Position numbers and translations under genes: made by a program. A stretch of DNA of 64,000 nucleotides from Sphingobium arseniciresistens. Its GTDB lineage: Bacteria > Pseudomonadota > Alphaproteobacteria > Sphingomonadales > Sphingomonadaceae. The notes below the pieces were generated by a model. It searched no databases. It saw only the letters and a program-made list of their open reading frames with translations, and was not told where the DNA came from. Location of the stretch: the NCBI GenBank assembly GCA_029167225.1, contig JARFNK010000009.1, positions 62,001 through 126,000 on the forward strand, written 5' to 3'. This document shows positions 1 through 8,948 of this stretch, piece after piece; the stretch's first letter is position 1; each line of letters begins with the position of its first letter.

Positions 1-108
1 CGCGACCGGCTGATGACCGCGATGCTGGCGCAAGGCATCGTCCCGCTTGCCGCGCCCGCCGCCGGATGCGAGCCGCAACGGGCTGCGCGACCGGGTGTCC
101 GATCGTGA
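1..108 (+). CDS. 3' end of an unidentified protein (partial)
   Basis: An open frame enters from the left edge and ends at TGA 106-108, giving 35 visible residues starting [16 protein letters not shown] and ending in an Arg/Ala/Pro-rich tail. The stop overlaps the GTG start of the chemoreceptor gene (GTGA at 105-108), the usual sign of translational coupling, which is the main support for this being a real gene end. No family can be named from so short a tail. Confidence 0.45.
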   Translation, partial: RDRLMTAMLAQGIVPLAAPAAGCEPQRAARPGVRS

Positions 109-1628
109 ACGAACTGAACGAGCTTCGTCGCCGAGGCGTTGCGCTGCTCGCCATCGCCGGATGGATCGCGGTGCTGTTGCTGCAACTGATTGGCATGGCC
201 CTGGGTGCGGAAAATCTGGGCATCATCTTCGGGATCGGCGCGCTCGCCAACCTCACGCCCACGGTCATGGCCATACGCCATCGCCATGACCTCGCCGCCC
301 GGATGACGGCAGGCACATTCGCCGCGGTCTATCCGGCGCTCGGGGTCTATCTGCTGTCCGGGCATCAATGGCAGCTCGACGGCCACATGTATTTCTTCGT
401 CGCGCTGGCCGCATTGACCGTGCTGTGCGACTGGCGACCGATCGCGCTCGCCTCCGGGCTGATCGCGCTGCATCACTTGCTGCTCGAATATGTCGCGCCA
501 TCCTGGGTCTTTACCGGCGAAGGCAATCTGATGCGCGTGGCGATCCACGCGATCGCCGTGATCCTCCAGTTCGCCGTACTGGGTTATCTGACAGTCCAGC
601 TGCGCGCGCTGATGCTGCGGCAGGCCGAGGCGCGCATCGAAAGTGAAAAACTGGCTGCCGAAGCCATCGAGCGGCAGCAGCAGATAGAAAGTGCGATGCA
701 CGCCACGCGCGAAGCGGAACGGCGGGAAGCGGACGAACGCCTGCGTCGCGAGGCGCTGGAGCGCGAGGCCAGCACCTCGCGCCGGGACGACATGCTGGCC
801 GTGGCCCACGCCTTCCATGCCTCCGTCGCCGAGGTCATCCAGTCCGTCAGCACCGCCTCCATCGCACTGGAGCAATCCGCGGTCTCGCTCAACCGGATCG
901 CCCACAAGGCCAGCCATGAAGCCACCGAGACGGCCGCGCACGCGCGCCAGTCCTCCGACGCGGCCGACATCCTGGCCGGGCGGATCAAGGATCTTTCCGG
1001 CTCGATCAGCGCGATTGCCGCCAGCGCGGAGCAGCAGGCGCTGCTCTCCGGCGATGCCCATGCGCTTTCGACCTCCGGCCATGATATCGTGCGCGACCTC
1101 GCCCGGCGCAGCTGCACCATCATGGACTTTGCCGAATCGATCCACGAGATCGCCTCGCGCACCAATCTGCTCGCGCTCAACGCGACGATCGAGGCTGCTC
1201 GCGCCGGCGATGTCGGCCGCGGCTTTGCCGTGGTCGCGGGCGAAGTGAAGCAGCTTGCCGGGCAGACGGCGAACGCCACCGGCGAGATCCGGCTGCTCTC
1301 CGATTCCGTCCAGACCAGCGCCGACAGCGCCGATGACACGCTCAACCGGATCGCGCGGATCATGGGCAATCTGGACGATTCGGCGCAGGCCATCCGCTCC
1401 ACGGTCGAGCTCCAGCGGGAAACCTCTCTGGTGATCGAGCAGACCGCGCGGGAGACCGCGACCGGCGCAACCCAGATCGCACACCAGATCGACGCCGTCG
1501 TCTCCATGGCCAGCGTGACAGAGGCGCTTTCGGGCAAGGTCTCCAACGCCGCCAGCGACCTGGCGCTGGGTGCCCGCACGCTGCAGCAGGCCTCGGACGA
1601 TTTCGTAAGCCGTATTCGTGCCGCCTGA
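105..1628 (+). CDS. Methyl-accepting chemotaxis protein, membrane-embedded type
   Basis: Chemoreceptor of about 507 residues. The N-terminal third (about residues 10-175) is a series of hydrophobic segments, probably five or six membrane helices, with no large periplasmic domain. It probably senses a membrane or intracellular signal. A charged Glu/Arg-rich coiled coil follows (about 180-245), then a signalling domain with the conserved hairpin tip [20 protein letters not shown] and downstream [11 protein letters not shown]. That tip normally contacts CheA and CheW. I prefer GTG at 105, which overlaps the upstream stop, over the in-frame ATG at 66, because the first 13 residues from the ATG look non-native. 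No che genes are in the window, so the ligand and pathway stay open. Confidence 0.88.
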   Translation: MNELNELRRRGVALLAIAGWIAVLLLQLIGMALGAENLGIIFGIGALANLTPTVMAIRHRHDLAARMTAGTFAAVYPALGVYLLSGHQWQLDGHMYFFVALAALTVLCDWRPIALASGLIALHHLLLEYVAPSWVFTGEGNLMRVAIHAIAVILQFAVLGYLTVQLRALMLRQAEARIESEKLAAEAIERQQQIESAMHATREAERREADERLRREALEREASTSRRDDMLAVAHAFHASVAEVIQSVSTASIALEQSAVSLNRIAHKASHEATETAAHARQSSDAADILAGRIKDLSGSISAIAASAEQQALLSGDAHALSTSGHDIVRDLARRSCTIMDFAESIHEIASRTNLLALNATIEAARAGDVGRGFAVVAGEVKQLAGQTANATGEIRLLSDSVQTSADSADDTLNRIARIMGNLDDSAQAIRSTVELQRETSLVIEQTARETATGATQIAHQIDAVVSMASVTEALSGKVSNAASDLALGARTLQQASDDFVSRIRAA

Positions 1629-1737
1629 CACAGGCATTGCGACATAGGCATTTCTGGCCCGATCTGGGAAGGCGCCTCCCACCGCCGCCCTGCCATTTGC
1701 ACCCGAACCCGCTTTCGTCTATGGGCGCGAGCTACCA

Positions 1738-1791
1738 GCCCCGGCATCGCTGATCCCCAAGAGATTCGCGTCGCCGGGGCGCCGTTTTTTG
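1738..1791 (+). terminator. Hairpin with T-tract between chemoreceptor and purC
   Basis: GCCCCGGC (1738-1745) pairs with GCCGGGGC (1773-1780) across a 27-base loop, and six Ts follow at 1785-1790. It ends only 20 bases before the purC ATG. It could be the terminator of the chemoreceptor transcript or an attenuator in the purC leader. The long loop makes it weaker than a typical terminator. Confidence 0.45.
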
Positions 1792-1810
1792 TCCAGACAG
1801 GAACACGCCC

Positions 1811-2599
1811 ATGGCCCGTCGCCGCCAGATCTACGAAGGCAAGGCAAAGATCCTCTACGAAGGCCCAGAGCCCGGCACGCTGATCCAGTATTTCAAGGAT
1901 GACGCGACCGCCTTCAATGCCCAGAAGAAGGGCACGATCAACGGCAAGGGCGTGCTCAACAACCGTATTTCCGAGCATATCTTCACGCTGCTCGGCAATA
2001 TCGGCGTGCCGACCCACTTCATCCGCCGCCTCAACATGCGCGAGCAGCTGATCCGCCAGGTCGAGATCGTGCCGATCGAGGTGATCGTGCGCAACGTCGC
2101 GGCCGGATCGCTCAGCAAGAAGCTGGGCATCGAGGAAGGCACCCCGCTGCCGCGCACCCTGATAGAATATTGCTACAAGGACGATGCGCTGGGCGACCCG
2201 CTGGTGTCCGAAGAGCATATCGCCTGCTTCGGCTGGGCCAGCCAGGAAGAGATGCACGACATCGCCGACATGGCGATCCGCGTGAACGACTTCATGAGCG
2301 GCCTCTTCGCGGGCATCGGCATCCGCCTGGTCGACTTCAAGCTGGAATTCGGCCGCGTGTGGGAAGGCGACTATAGCCGCATCATCCTGGCCGACGAAAT
2401 CAGCCCTGACGGCTGCCGCCTGTGGGACATGGCGACCGGCGAGAAACTGGACAAGGACCGCTTCCGCCGCGACCTCGGCGGCGAAGTCGAAGCCTATCAG
2501 GAAGTCGCCCGCCGCCTTGGCCTGATGCCCGAGGGCACGGACACGACCGTCCTCGACCTCGACACCCACCGCAAGAAGCGCGGCAGCAGCGACAGCTGA
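1811..2599 (+). CDS. purC: Phosphoribosylaminoimidazole-succinocarboxamide synthase (SAICAR synthase)
   Basis: Step of de novo purine synthesis that joins aspartate to CAIR with ATP to make SAICAR, in the cytoplasm. The 262-residue protein matches the family along its length: N-terminal [15 protein letters not shown], the [12 protein letters not shown] segment, the nucleotide/substrate loop VEVIVRN-type ([12 protein letters not shown]) and [10 protein letters not shown] followed by LADEISPD. The length is normal for alphaproteobacteria. The start is the ATG at 1811, with AGGA about 8 bases upstream. It stands apart from purS-purQ, being followed by its own terminator, a palindromic repeat and an orphan gene on the other strand. 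Confidence 0.97.
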   Translation: MARRRQIYEGKAKILYEGPEPGTLIQYFKDDATAFNAQKKGTINGKGVLNNRISEHIFTLLGNIGVPTHFIRRLNMREQLIRQVEIVPIEVIVRNVAAGSLSKKLGIEEGTPLPRTLIEYCYKDDALGDPLVSEEHIACFGWASQEEMHDIADMAIRVNDFMSGLFAGIGIRLVDFKLEFGRVWEGDYSRIILADEISPDGCRLWDMATGEKLDKDRFRRDLGGEVEAYQEVARRLGLMPEGTDTTVLDLDTHRKKRGSSDS

Positions 2600-2623
2600 C
2601 ACCGGCGAGACGAACGAAATGAC

Positions 2624-2652
2624 AAAGGGGGCTGAAAGGCCCCCTTTTCTTT
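2624..2652 (+). terminator. Rho-independent terminator of purC
   Basis: A nine-base-pair stem AAAGGGGGC/GCCCCCTTT (2624-2632 with 2639-2647), a six-base loop and a T-rich tail (TTTTCTTTT) lie 25 bases after the purC stop. This is a textbook intrinsic terminator. Confidence 0.9.
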
Positions 2653-2710
2653 TGGGATGCGTGGGTCAGGGCGCCGATGCGGCTACAGCTTCGAATAGCA
2701 ACCATGCGCT

Positions 2711-2801
2711 CGTCATTCCCGCGCAGGCGGGAATCCATCTCTCCTCACAAAGCGCTGGATGCCTCGTCAGGAGATGGGCTCCCGCCTGCGCGGGAGTGAC
2801 G
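2711..2801. repeat. Palindromic intergenic repeat element with 31-bp inverted ends
   Basis: The two ends (2711-2741 and 2771-2801) are inverted copies of each other over 31 bases with three mismatches. Each end contains its own smaller palindrome, core CCCGCGCAGGCGGGA. When translated such elements read VIPAQAGIH, a signature of palindromic repeats common in proteobacterial intergenic DNA. It sits directly after the purC terminator. It has no coding capacity and is likely a non-autonomous, REP/MITE-like element. Confidence 0.8.
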
Positions 2802-2862
2802 GCAATCGGCAGATTTCGCAAAGGCTGCTCTCGGAAATCCTCTCCTAAGGTTCATCTAGCGC

Positions 2863-3471
2863 CTATTCCGCAACCTTGCCATCGCGCTGATGATAGACCG
2901 ATCTGTCTACCTCAATAGCGTATTCAACGCTCTTATGGTTGGGATCAAGATCGCTATGCTTGCGCGACCATCGAGAAACGCACATCCAACTGTCATCGGG
3001 CCTGCCGGGCGCTACGAGAGTTACTACCCGATAATCTGTATTTCCAAGCCGTTGAAGCTCGCCAATGCGATACCATGCCGGGTCAGCCTCGCAGTATCGC
3101 AGTGCTTCGGCGAGCGAGCGTTTCGCGCAGGCTTGTTGTCGTTGATCGTCCAATCGGTTGAGAACAGCATGGAAGGACCAGAACAATAGAGGGACACCTA
3201 AGGCCCAAGCAAGACCCGTGGAGGATGGCCGTGCCATGACCCAGCCTTGAAATAAAATACCGATAAACAGGACTAGTGGGTTAAGCAGCCCAATATAATT
3301 TACTAGTTCACTCGATGGTTCGCAGCCCCCGCCCGTGAAGAGATGCATCAAACCCGTCCCAATGGCTCTCGATATGGCATATATCGTGACGACCATAGCA
3401 ACGACAGCCGCCGCCCTAATCACGTTAGATTGATTGCTGACAAAATCGCGCAAAATGTTATCCTTAAACAC
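2863..3471 (-). CDS. Hypothetical membrane protein, lower G+C
   Basis: A 202-residue protein of unknown function. The N-terminal half has about three or four hydrophobic helices: residues 18-36 (VIRAAAVVAMVVTIYAIS), about 60-80 around GLLNPLVLFIGILFQGW, and about 85-105 around AWALGVPLLFWSFHAVL. The C-terminal half is a charged soluble domain with several Trp and Cys residues (YCEADPAWYRIGEL, SWMCVSRW). I recognise no family. The gene and its flanks have visibly lower G+C (roughly half) than neighbouring purine genes, and it faces against them, suggesting recent acquisition. The start is the ATG at 3471. It is probably real because it reads as a coherent membrane protein, but it is unverified. 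Confidence 0.6.
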   Translation of the reverse strand: MFKDNILRDFVSNQSNVIRAAAVVAMVVTIYAISRAIGTGLMHLFTGGGCEPSSELVNYIGLLNPLVLFIGILFQGWVMARPSSTGLAWALGVPLLFWSFHAVLNRLDDQRQQACAKRSLAEALRYCEADPAWYRIGELQRLGNTDYRVVTLVAPGRPDDSWMCVSRWSRKHSDLDPNHKSVEYAIEVDRSVYHQRDGKVAE

Positions 3472-3775
3472 ACCGCTTCGTTTTTACGCGATACTGCTTA
3501 CGCCCGCTATAGAATGGTTGAGCATATCGTAGTGTCGGCAAATGGTTGCCTGCGGCCATCCTTCGTTCGTCATACTGAATCCGCTTCAGTCTCAACGTTC
3601 GAAATTGGTCCCTCCCCCACCCTCTCCGTCCCCTCACGAAAAATCTGCCTGCCCCGCTTCATCTTGCGGCAGAGTTCGGCTAGGGGGTGCGCGCAGCAAC
3701 TGCATGATGATTGCGATCGTCCGGTCGCCGGGGCATCTCCCCACGGCCGGCATCGCACCAGGGAGATCCGATCCG
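3472..3775. other. Intergenic region upstream of purS
   Basis: About 300 bases between the divergently oriented orphan membrane-protein gene and purS. The left half is AT-richer and continues the atypical composition of the orphan gene. The right half is typical. It presumably holds the promoters of both genes, but I see no convincing -35/-10 pair. A GGGAG ribosome-binding site lies about 9 bases before the purS ATG. Confidence 0.5.
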
Positions 3776-4009
3776 ATGAAAGCCCGCATCTTCATTACGC
3801 TCAAGGGCGGCGTGCTGGACCCTCAGGGCCGCGCCATCCACCATGCGCTGGAGGGGCTGGGCTTTGGCGGCGTCAACGACGTGCGCGCCGGCAAGCTGAT
3901 CGAGCTGGACCTGGCGGACGGCACCAGCGATGAAGAGATTGACGGCATGTGCCGCAAGCTGCTGGCCAACACCGTCATCGAAAACTACCGGATCGAAAAG
4001 GTCGCCTGA
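3776..4009 (+). CDS. purS: Phosphoribosylformylglycinamidine synthase, PurS subunit
   Basis: Small structural subunit (77 residues) that bridges the glutaminase PurQ and the synthetase PurL in the three-part FGAM synthase complex. The protein [21 protein letters not shown] with [18 protein letters not shown] is a clear PurS. The start is ATG 3776 with GGGAG just upstream; a longer reading frame upstream is not needed and lacks similarity. It ends one base before purQ, so the two are translated together. purL is not in the window. Confidence 0.96.
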   Translation: MKARIFITLKGGVLDPQGRAIHHALEGLGFGGVNDVRAGKLIELDLADGTSDEEIDGMCRKLLANTVIENYRIEKVA

Positions 4010-4010
4010 C

Positions 4011-4685
4011 ATGAAAAGCGCGGTCATCGTCTTCCCCGGCTCCAATTGCGACCGCGACCTTGCCGTCGCCTTCGAGAAGGTTTCGGGCCGTGCCCCGACG
4101 ATGGTGTGGCACCGCGACACCGAATTGCCCGACGACATCGACCTGATCGGCGTGCCGGGCGGCTTTTCCTATGGCGATTACCTGCGCTCCGGCGCGATGG
4201 CGGCGCGGTCTCCGGTGATGCAGGCCGTGGCGAAGGCGGCCGAGCGCGGCGCCTATGTGCTGGGCATCTGCAACGGCTTCCAGGTGCTGACGGAGAGCGG
4301 CCTACTGCCCGGCGCGCTGCTGCGCAATGCCGGCGGCCATTTCGTCTGCCGCGACGTGGCGCTGAGCGTGGAGAACAGCCAGACCGCCTTCACCAGCCGC
4401 TATGACGCGGGCGAGGCGATCCGCTTCCCCGTCGCCCATCATGACGGCAATTATTTCGCCGATGCGGATACTCTGGACCGGCTGGAAGGCGAAGGCCGCG
4501 TGGCGCTGCGCTATGCCGAGAGCGTCAACGGATCGGCCCGCGACATCGCCGGCATCCTGAACGAGGGCGGCAATGTGCTGGGCATGATGCCCCACCCCGA
4601 GCGCGTCATCGAGCCCGCCCATGGCAGCACCGATGGCCGCCGCCTGTTCGAGGGTCTGGTGGAAGGGCTGCTGGCGAAGGCCTGA
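4011..4685 (+). CDS. purQ: Phosphoribosylformylglycinamidine synthase, glutaminase subunit PurQ
   Basis: Class I glutamine amidotransferase of 224 residues that releases ammonia from glutamine for FGAM synthesis. The visible triad is Cys87 in GICNGFQ, His195 and Glu197 in MMPHPER. The N-terminal [12 protein letters not shown] and [12 protein letters not shown] are diagnostic of PurQ. It starts one base after the purS stop. PurL would be needed for activity and must lie elsewhere in the genome. Confidence 0.97.
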   Translation: MKSAVIVFPGSNCDRDLAVAFEKVSGRAPTMVWHRDTELPDDIDLIGVPGGFSYGDYLRSGAMAARSPVMQAVAKAAERGAYVLGICNGFQVLTESGLLPGALLRNAGGHFVCRDVALSVENSQTAFTSRYDAGEAIRFPVAHHDGNYFADADTLDRLEGEGRVALRYAESVNGSARDIAGILNEGGNVLGMMPHPERVIEPAHGSTDGRRLFEGLVEGLLAKA

Positions 4686-4817
4686 GCCTTTCGCCCTGCT
4701 TTTCCGCAGCATCGCGCGCTATGGTATCGCGCCTCAAATAGGAACCATTCGGGCTGTTGGAACGAGGCGTGTGACTCGGTCCAATGCCGAAGCCTTGTCC
4801 CTTTTCAAGGAAGACGG

Positions 4818-4843
4818 CCCTTCGACAAGCTCAGGGCGAACGG
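4818..4843 (+). repeat. Dispersed short repeat, TTCGACAAGCTCAGGGCGAA family
   Basis: This 26-base unit lies in the otherwise empty 4686-4984 gap between purQ and the TSUP gene. Its core is TTCGACAAGCTCAGGGCGAA. Near-identical copies occur at 33144-33169, inverted at 33089-33115 and inverted at 47170-47195, always between genes. I see no gene in this gap. Confidence 0.8.
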
Positions 4844-4984
4844 GGAAAAGATATCTCGATAAAGGGCTCGATGCTATGAACGCGAGCGCTTCCCTGCCTG
4901 CCCCACGTTTATCGAGCCGAAAGGCGATGCGAACTCTTCCCGAAGCAAGCCCCGCCCAAGCGCCCCCCCTAAAGGCCCCCGGCC

Positions 4985-5764
4985 CTATCCGAACAAATAG
5001 ATGTGGATCGGGTTCTTCGGGTCGATCAGCATCTTGGCGGTCAGCGCCAGCGACATCACGATCAGCAGCGGCTTGATGAGATGGCGGCCGAAGCGCATCG
5101 CCATGTGCGATCCGATCTGCCCGCCGATCACGCTGCCGCAGGCCATGGCCAGCCCCGCGATCCACAGCACATGGCCGCCCTGGATGAGCGTGAGCAGCCC
5201 CGCGACATTGCTGGCAAGGTTCGCCGCCTTGGTCTGCGCAGTCGCGCGCAGAAGGCTGAGGCCGCCCAGCGCCAGGAAGATGGTGGCATAGAAGGCGCCG
5301 GCACCGGGGCCGAAAAAGCCGTCGTAAAAACCGATGATGCCAATGCCCAGGCTGAGCCCCAGCATCCCCACCCGGCTGTGGCGGTCGACGTCGCTGAGCT
5401 TGGGGGAGACGGTGAAATACACGGCAAGCGCGATCAGCAGCGCCGGCATCAGCGCGCCCAGTACCGCGGGGCTGACCCGTTGCAACAGCAAGGCGCCGCC
5501 CACCGAACCGATGAAGGCGGCGATCACCGGCCATTTATAGGTGGCAAGGTCCATATGCCCCTTGCGGGCATAGGCGACGCACGCGCCGAAGGTGCCGATC
5601 GCGGATTGCAGCTTGTTGGTGCCCACCGCCAGTACCGGCGGAATACCCGCAGCCATCAGCGCCGGAAGCGAGATCAGGCCGCCGCCGCCCGCCATCGCAT
5701 CAATGAAGCCCGCCAGCATCGCCGCCGCCATCAGGAAGGCGATCGTCTCCGGCGCCAGGATCAT
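4985..5764 (-). CDS. TSUP-family (TauE/SafE) membrane exporter
   Basis: A 259-residue integral membrane protein with about eight hydrophobic helices. It has the family's N-terminal glycine-rich signature AGFIDAMAGGGGLISLPAL and the repeated second-half motif GFYDGFFGPGAGAFY. The family (Pfam TauE, formerly DUF81) is proposed to move sulfite, sulfonates or other organosulfur anions across the inner membrane. Nothing in the neighbourhood (purQ and polyprenyl synthase) points to a substrate. The start is the ATG at 5764. Confidence 0.88.
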   Translation of the reverse strand: MILAPETIAFLMAAAMLAGFIDAMAGGGGLISLPALMAAGIPPVLAVGTNKLQSAIGTFGACVAYARKGHMDLATYKWPVIAAFIGSVGGALLLQRVSPAVLGALMPALLIALAVYFTVSPKLSDVDRHSRVGMLGLSLGIGIIGFYDGFFGPGAGAFYATIFLALGGLSLLRATAQTKAANLASNVAGLLTLIQGGHVLWIAGLAMACGSVIGGQIGSHMAMRFGRHLIKPLLIVMSLALTAKMLIDPKNPIHIYLFG

Positions 5765-5806
5765 GCGAGGGTCGTCTGGAGCTGTGTCGGCAGAAGGGCG
5801 AGCGCG

Positions 5807-6832
5807 TCAGTAGGCGCGCGCAACGGCAAACTCCACGGCCTCGATCAGCGCATCCTTCGCCTGCCCATTGGCGAAGCGACCGAGCGAATCGATCGCACGC
5901 TGGCCATAGTGGCGGGCGCGGGCGAGCGTGTCGGCAATCGCATCATGACGGTGCAGCACCTGCGTGGCGTGGGCAAGGTCTTCGTCCGACGTCTTGTGGC
6001 CGGTGATCGCGGCGCGCCAGAAGCTGCGCTCTTCCTCGCTGCCACGCGCATAGGCGAGGATGACGGGCAGCGTCACCTTGCCGTCGCGGAAGTCGTCGCC
6101 GGTATCCTTGCCCATGGTCGCGCCGTCCGACTCATAGTCGATGGCGTCGTCCACCAGCTGGAAGGCGATGCCGAGGTTCCGGCCATAGCTGTCCAGCGCC
6201 TCTTCCTGGGCGATGTCGCGTTCCGCCACGACCGCGGCGATGCGGCAGGCGGCGGCGAACAGCGCGGCCGTCTTGGCGCCGATGATGTCGAGATACTGTT
6301 CCTCGCTGGTGTCGATCCGGCGCTGGGCGGTCAGCTGGTTCACCTCGCCCTCGGCGATCACGGCGGAGGCGTTGGAGAGGATCTTCAGAACCTTGAGCGA
6401 GCCGTCCTCGACCATCAGCTCGAAGGAGCGCGAGAAGAGGAAGTCGCCCACCAGCACACTGGCGCTGTTGCCCCAGATGATGTTGGCGGTCTTGCGGCCA
6501 CGGCGCAGGCCGGAGCCGTCGACGACATCGTCGTGCAGCAGCGTGGCGGTGTGGATGAACTCCACGGACGCGGCGAGCTTGTGGTGGCGGGTGCCGGGAT
6601 AATCGAGCAGCTTGGCGCAGGCCAGCGTCAGCATCGGGCGCATCCGCTTGCCGCCGCCGGCGATCAGATGGCCGGCCAGTTCCGGAATCAAGGGGATACG
6701 CGATTGCATCCGGTCAAGGATCACCGCGTTTATGCTGTTCATGTCCTGCGCCACCAGCGCGATCATCGGTTCAAGCGAAGGCGCGGTGTCGCGGCGCAAA
6801 GGCACGACATTGGCTGGGGTCGTAACGGTCAT
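5807..6832 (-). CDS. ispB: Polyprenyl (octa/decaprenyl) diphosphate synthase
   Basis: Trans-isoprenyl chain-elongating enzyme that makes the side-chain precursor of ubiquinone from FPP and IPP. The 341-residue protein has the first Asp-rich motif DDVVD at 101-105 followed by GSGLRRG, and the second motif DDAID at 228-232, both needed for Mg-diphosphate binding. The start is the ATG at 6832 (MTVTTPANVV). An upstream TTG-type start at 6931 would add 33 unrelated residues and run into the leader of the divergent chorismate mutase gene, so I reject it. Chain length cannot be read with certainty; decaprenyl is usual in sphingomonads. Confidence 0.92.
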   Translation of the reverse strand: MTVTTPANVVPLRRDTAPSLEPMIALVAQDMNSINAVILDRMQSRIPLIPELAGHLIAGGGKRMRPMLTLACAKLLDYPGTRHHKLAASVEFIHTATLLHDDVVDGSGLRRGRKTANIIWGNSASVLVGDFLFSRSFELMVEDGSLKVLKILSNASAVIAEGEVNQLTAQRRIDTSEEQYLDIIGAKTAALFAAACRIAAVVAERDIAQEEALDSYGRNLGIAFQLVDDAIDYESDGATMGKDTGDDFRDGKVTLPVILAYARGSEEERSFWRAAITGHKTSDEDLAHATQVLHRHDAIADTLARARHYGQRAIDSLGRFANGQAKDALIEAVEFAVARAY

Positions 6833-6932
6833 GACAGCGCACAAGTGGCGATTGAAAACCAGATTGGCAAGCGGAATAGCTTGCCTAAGTGGCCCGATCC
6901 GGCAAAAAGCGCCCCAGTTGAGGGAGACCACA

Positions 6933-7211
6933 GTGGACGAGACGTTGCAACGCTACCGCCAGAGCATCGACAATATCGACGCAGCGCTGGTTTTCATGCT
7001 GGCGGAGCGCTTCAAGATCACCCAGGCCGTGGGCGAATATAAGGCGACGCACGCCCTGCCCCCGGCCGATCCTGGCCGCGAGGACCGCCAGGTCGCGCGC
7101 CTGCGACAGCTTGCCGCCGACGCGCAACTCGACCCCGACTTCACCGAAAAATTCCTGCGCTTCATCATCGACGAAGTGATCCGCCATCATGAGCGGCTGC
7201 GCGAGGGCTGA
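6933..7211 (+). CDS. Chorismate mutase, AroQ class
   Basis: Converts chorismate to prephenate for phenylalanine and tyrosine synthesis. It is a stand-alone 92-residue all-helical AroQ domain. Visible signatures are RQSIDNIDAALVFMLAERFKI near the N-terminus (Arg and Asp of the active site), VGEYKA (active-site Lys) and REDRQVARL. The start is GTG at 6933, chosen because AGGGAG stands 6 bases upstream. It is divergent from ispB, with about 100 bases between the two start codons to hold both promoters. Confidence 0.9.
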   Translation: MDETLQRYRQSIDNIDAALVFMLAERFKITQAVGEYKATHALPPADPGREDRQVARLRQLAADAQLDPDFTEKFLRFIIDEVIRHHERLREG

Positions 7212-7249
7212 GAGCGAGGATTGGGGCCGATTCGGCTTACCTCATCGCG

Positions 7250-7723
7250 TCATCGCGTCATCGCATAGACGGTCAGCACGGCCACCCACGGCACCACCGC
7301 CGCGACCAGGATCGCGGGCAGCGAGACCTTCCGGGGCTCGGACAGGTCCTTGGGCGCGCCATTGGGGTGAAAGCGCTCCAGGTCGATCGTCTCGCCCTGC
7401 ACGCTCGGGCTCCTGAGCAGCGCCGCGCTGACCGATCCCGTCGTGATGGAATCGGTGAAGCGACAGCCATAATAGTCGCCGCTGTTCCAGACGACCGTGG
7501 CTTCGGCCATCGCGTCCTCGACCAGCGTGACGGAGAAGACATCGCCCAGCGCCAGCTCGTTTCCCGCCTCCAGCAACATGCCGGTGGTCGAGATGTCGCG
7601 GACGATGACGCCCGCGGTGAAATCCGCCGTGCCGATCGCTGCCGTCAGGTTCAGCCGACGACGTGGGGCACAGCGCTCCATCTCGGCGGGCCTTGGCCTG
7701 TGTTCCATCGATCCGTGCGGCAT
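7250..7723 (-). CDS. PilZ-domain protein with C-terminal membrane helix
   Basis: A 157-residue protein. Residues about 15-110 form a PilZ-type beta-barrel with a basic stretch (CAPRRRLNL) and the DISTTG version of the D/NxSxxG motif, which in this family binds cyclic di-GMP. The last 25 residues (VSLPAILVAAVVPWVAVLTV) form a membrane helix, so it may report c-di-GMP at the inner membrane. ATG 7723 is preferred over the adjacent TTG because a purine-rich GGGAGCAGGG lies just upstream. A diguanylate cyclase is encoded at 13.5 kb, but a link is only an inference. Confidence 0.78.
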   Translation of the reverse strand: MPHGSMEHRPRPAEMERCAPRRRLNLTAAIGTADFTAGVIVRDISTTGMLLEAGNELALGDVFSVTLVEDAMAEATVVWNSGDYYGCRFTDSITTGSVSAALLRSPSVQGETIDLERFHPNGAPKDLSEPRKVSLPAILVAAVVPWVAVLTVYAMTR

Positions 7724-7834
7724 CAACCCTGCTCCCTTCCCTCATACTATAGGGGCGCAGGCATTGAGAAAGCGTTATATCCGTTTTGGAATTGATGGAA
7801 CCGAACCAGATTTCCGCCGATTTTCGTCCCTTCG

Positions 7835-8893
7835 CTAAGCGACTGCGGCTTCCAATATCCTGATCGTCCCGGCGCTCGCGTCGATCTCCGCCGGGATGCC
7901 GAGAGGCAGGCTCACCTGATTGGCGACATGGCCGAAGAGCGCGCCCTGAAAGGCCGGAACGCCAAGCGGCGCCAGATGCTGGTCGAGCACCTGCGACAGG
8001 GTGAAGCCGCCATAATTGGTGCCGACCGCCTTGCAATCGGTACACTGGCCAAAGGCGACGCCCGCGACCTTGCCCAATAGGCCCGCCAGCGACAGCTGCG
8101 TCAGCATCCGGTCGATGCGATATTCCGCCTCGTCCGTGTCCTCGATGAACAGGATCGCGCCGTCGAAATCCGGCAGATAGGCCGTGCCGACCAGCGCGGA
8201 GAGTACGGTCAGGTTGCCGCCGAGCAGCCGCCCGCTGGCCTTGCCGGGGCGGAAGGTGCGGATGCCGTTGCGCGGCGCCAGCCTGTCCTCGGCCAGCACC
8301 GAAGGCGTATAGAGCGGCGTGCCGCCATCGAAGGCGACGCTGCGGAACGCATCCCAGGACAGCTTGCCCCAGCTGCTCGCGGCGTTCGGCCCGTGGATGG
8401 TGGTGAACCCGGCCTTCGCCGCGATCGCCAGATGCAGCGCGGTGATGTCGCTGAAGCCGACTAGCAGCTTGGGATTGGCGCGAATCACGTCCCAGTCGAG
8501 CAGCGGCAGGATGCGGGCACAGCCCCAGCCGCCACGGATCGCGAAGATCGCGCGCACATCCCTGTCGGCGAACATGGCGCTCACGTCCGCCGCGCGCGCC
8601 TTGTCCTCTCCCGCGAGATAGCCGTAGCGCGCGGCGACATGCGGCGCGATCCTGGGCACCAGCCCCATGGCGCGAATGCTCTCCGTCAGCATCGCCAGGT
8701 CGAACATGTCGTTGGTGAAGCCCGCCGGCTCGATCAGCCCCACCGTGTCGCCGGGGCGCAGGCGGGGCGATTTGCGCACTGCACGGACGGGCGCGGCGGC
8801 AGCGGAGAACGACTCCATCGGCAACGCCATCGCCGCAGCCAGCCCGCCAAGTCCGGCCATGGTCGCCTGCATGGCTGTGCGTCGGTCCATCAT
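7835..8893 (-). CDS. LD-carboxypeptidase family protein (peptidase S66), exported
   Basis: Serine peptidase of the LdcA/MccF family that trims murein tetrapeptides or related L,D- or amide bonds. From the preferred start the protein is about 352 residues. There is an N-terminal export signal (about 5-36, with an RR pair in MMDRRTAM suggestive of Tat), then GDTVGLIEPAG, AIRGGWGCAR, and the nucleophile Ser148 in VGFSDITAL. A later Glu/His region is IEDTDEAEYRIDRM...FGH. ATG 8893 is chosen because GGAGGA lies 10 bases upstream; an upstream ATG pair at 8917/8914 lacks a ribosome site. The Tat reading is uncertain. Confidence 0.85.
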   Translation of the reverse strand: MMDRRTAMQATMAGLGGLAAAMALPMESFSAAAAPVRAVRKSPRLRPGDTVGLIEPAGFTNDMFDLAMLTESIRAMGLVPRIAPHVAARYGYLAGEDKARAADVSAMFADRDVRAIFAIRGGWGCARILPLLDWDVIRANPKLLVGFSDITALHLAIAAKAGFTTIHGPNAASSWGKLSWDAFRSVAFDGGTPLYTPSVLAEDRLAPRNGIRTFRPGKASGRLLGGNLTVLSALVGTAYLPDFDGAILFIEDTDEAEYRIDRMLTQLSLAGLLGKVAGVAFGQCTDCKAVGTNYGGFTLSQVLDQHLAPLGVPAFQGALFGHVANQVSLPLGIPAEIDASAGTIRILEAAVA

Positions 8894-8948
8894 TCCCGGC
8901 TCTTCCTCCGCCATCATGCCGCCATCGCCCGCCCCGGCAATGCGGCCG

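Noticed and set aside
6833-6931. Longer N-terminus of polyprenyl diphosphate synthase
   Set aside because: The extra 33 residues are not like the family and would overlap the ribosome-binding region of the divergent chorismate mutase gene.
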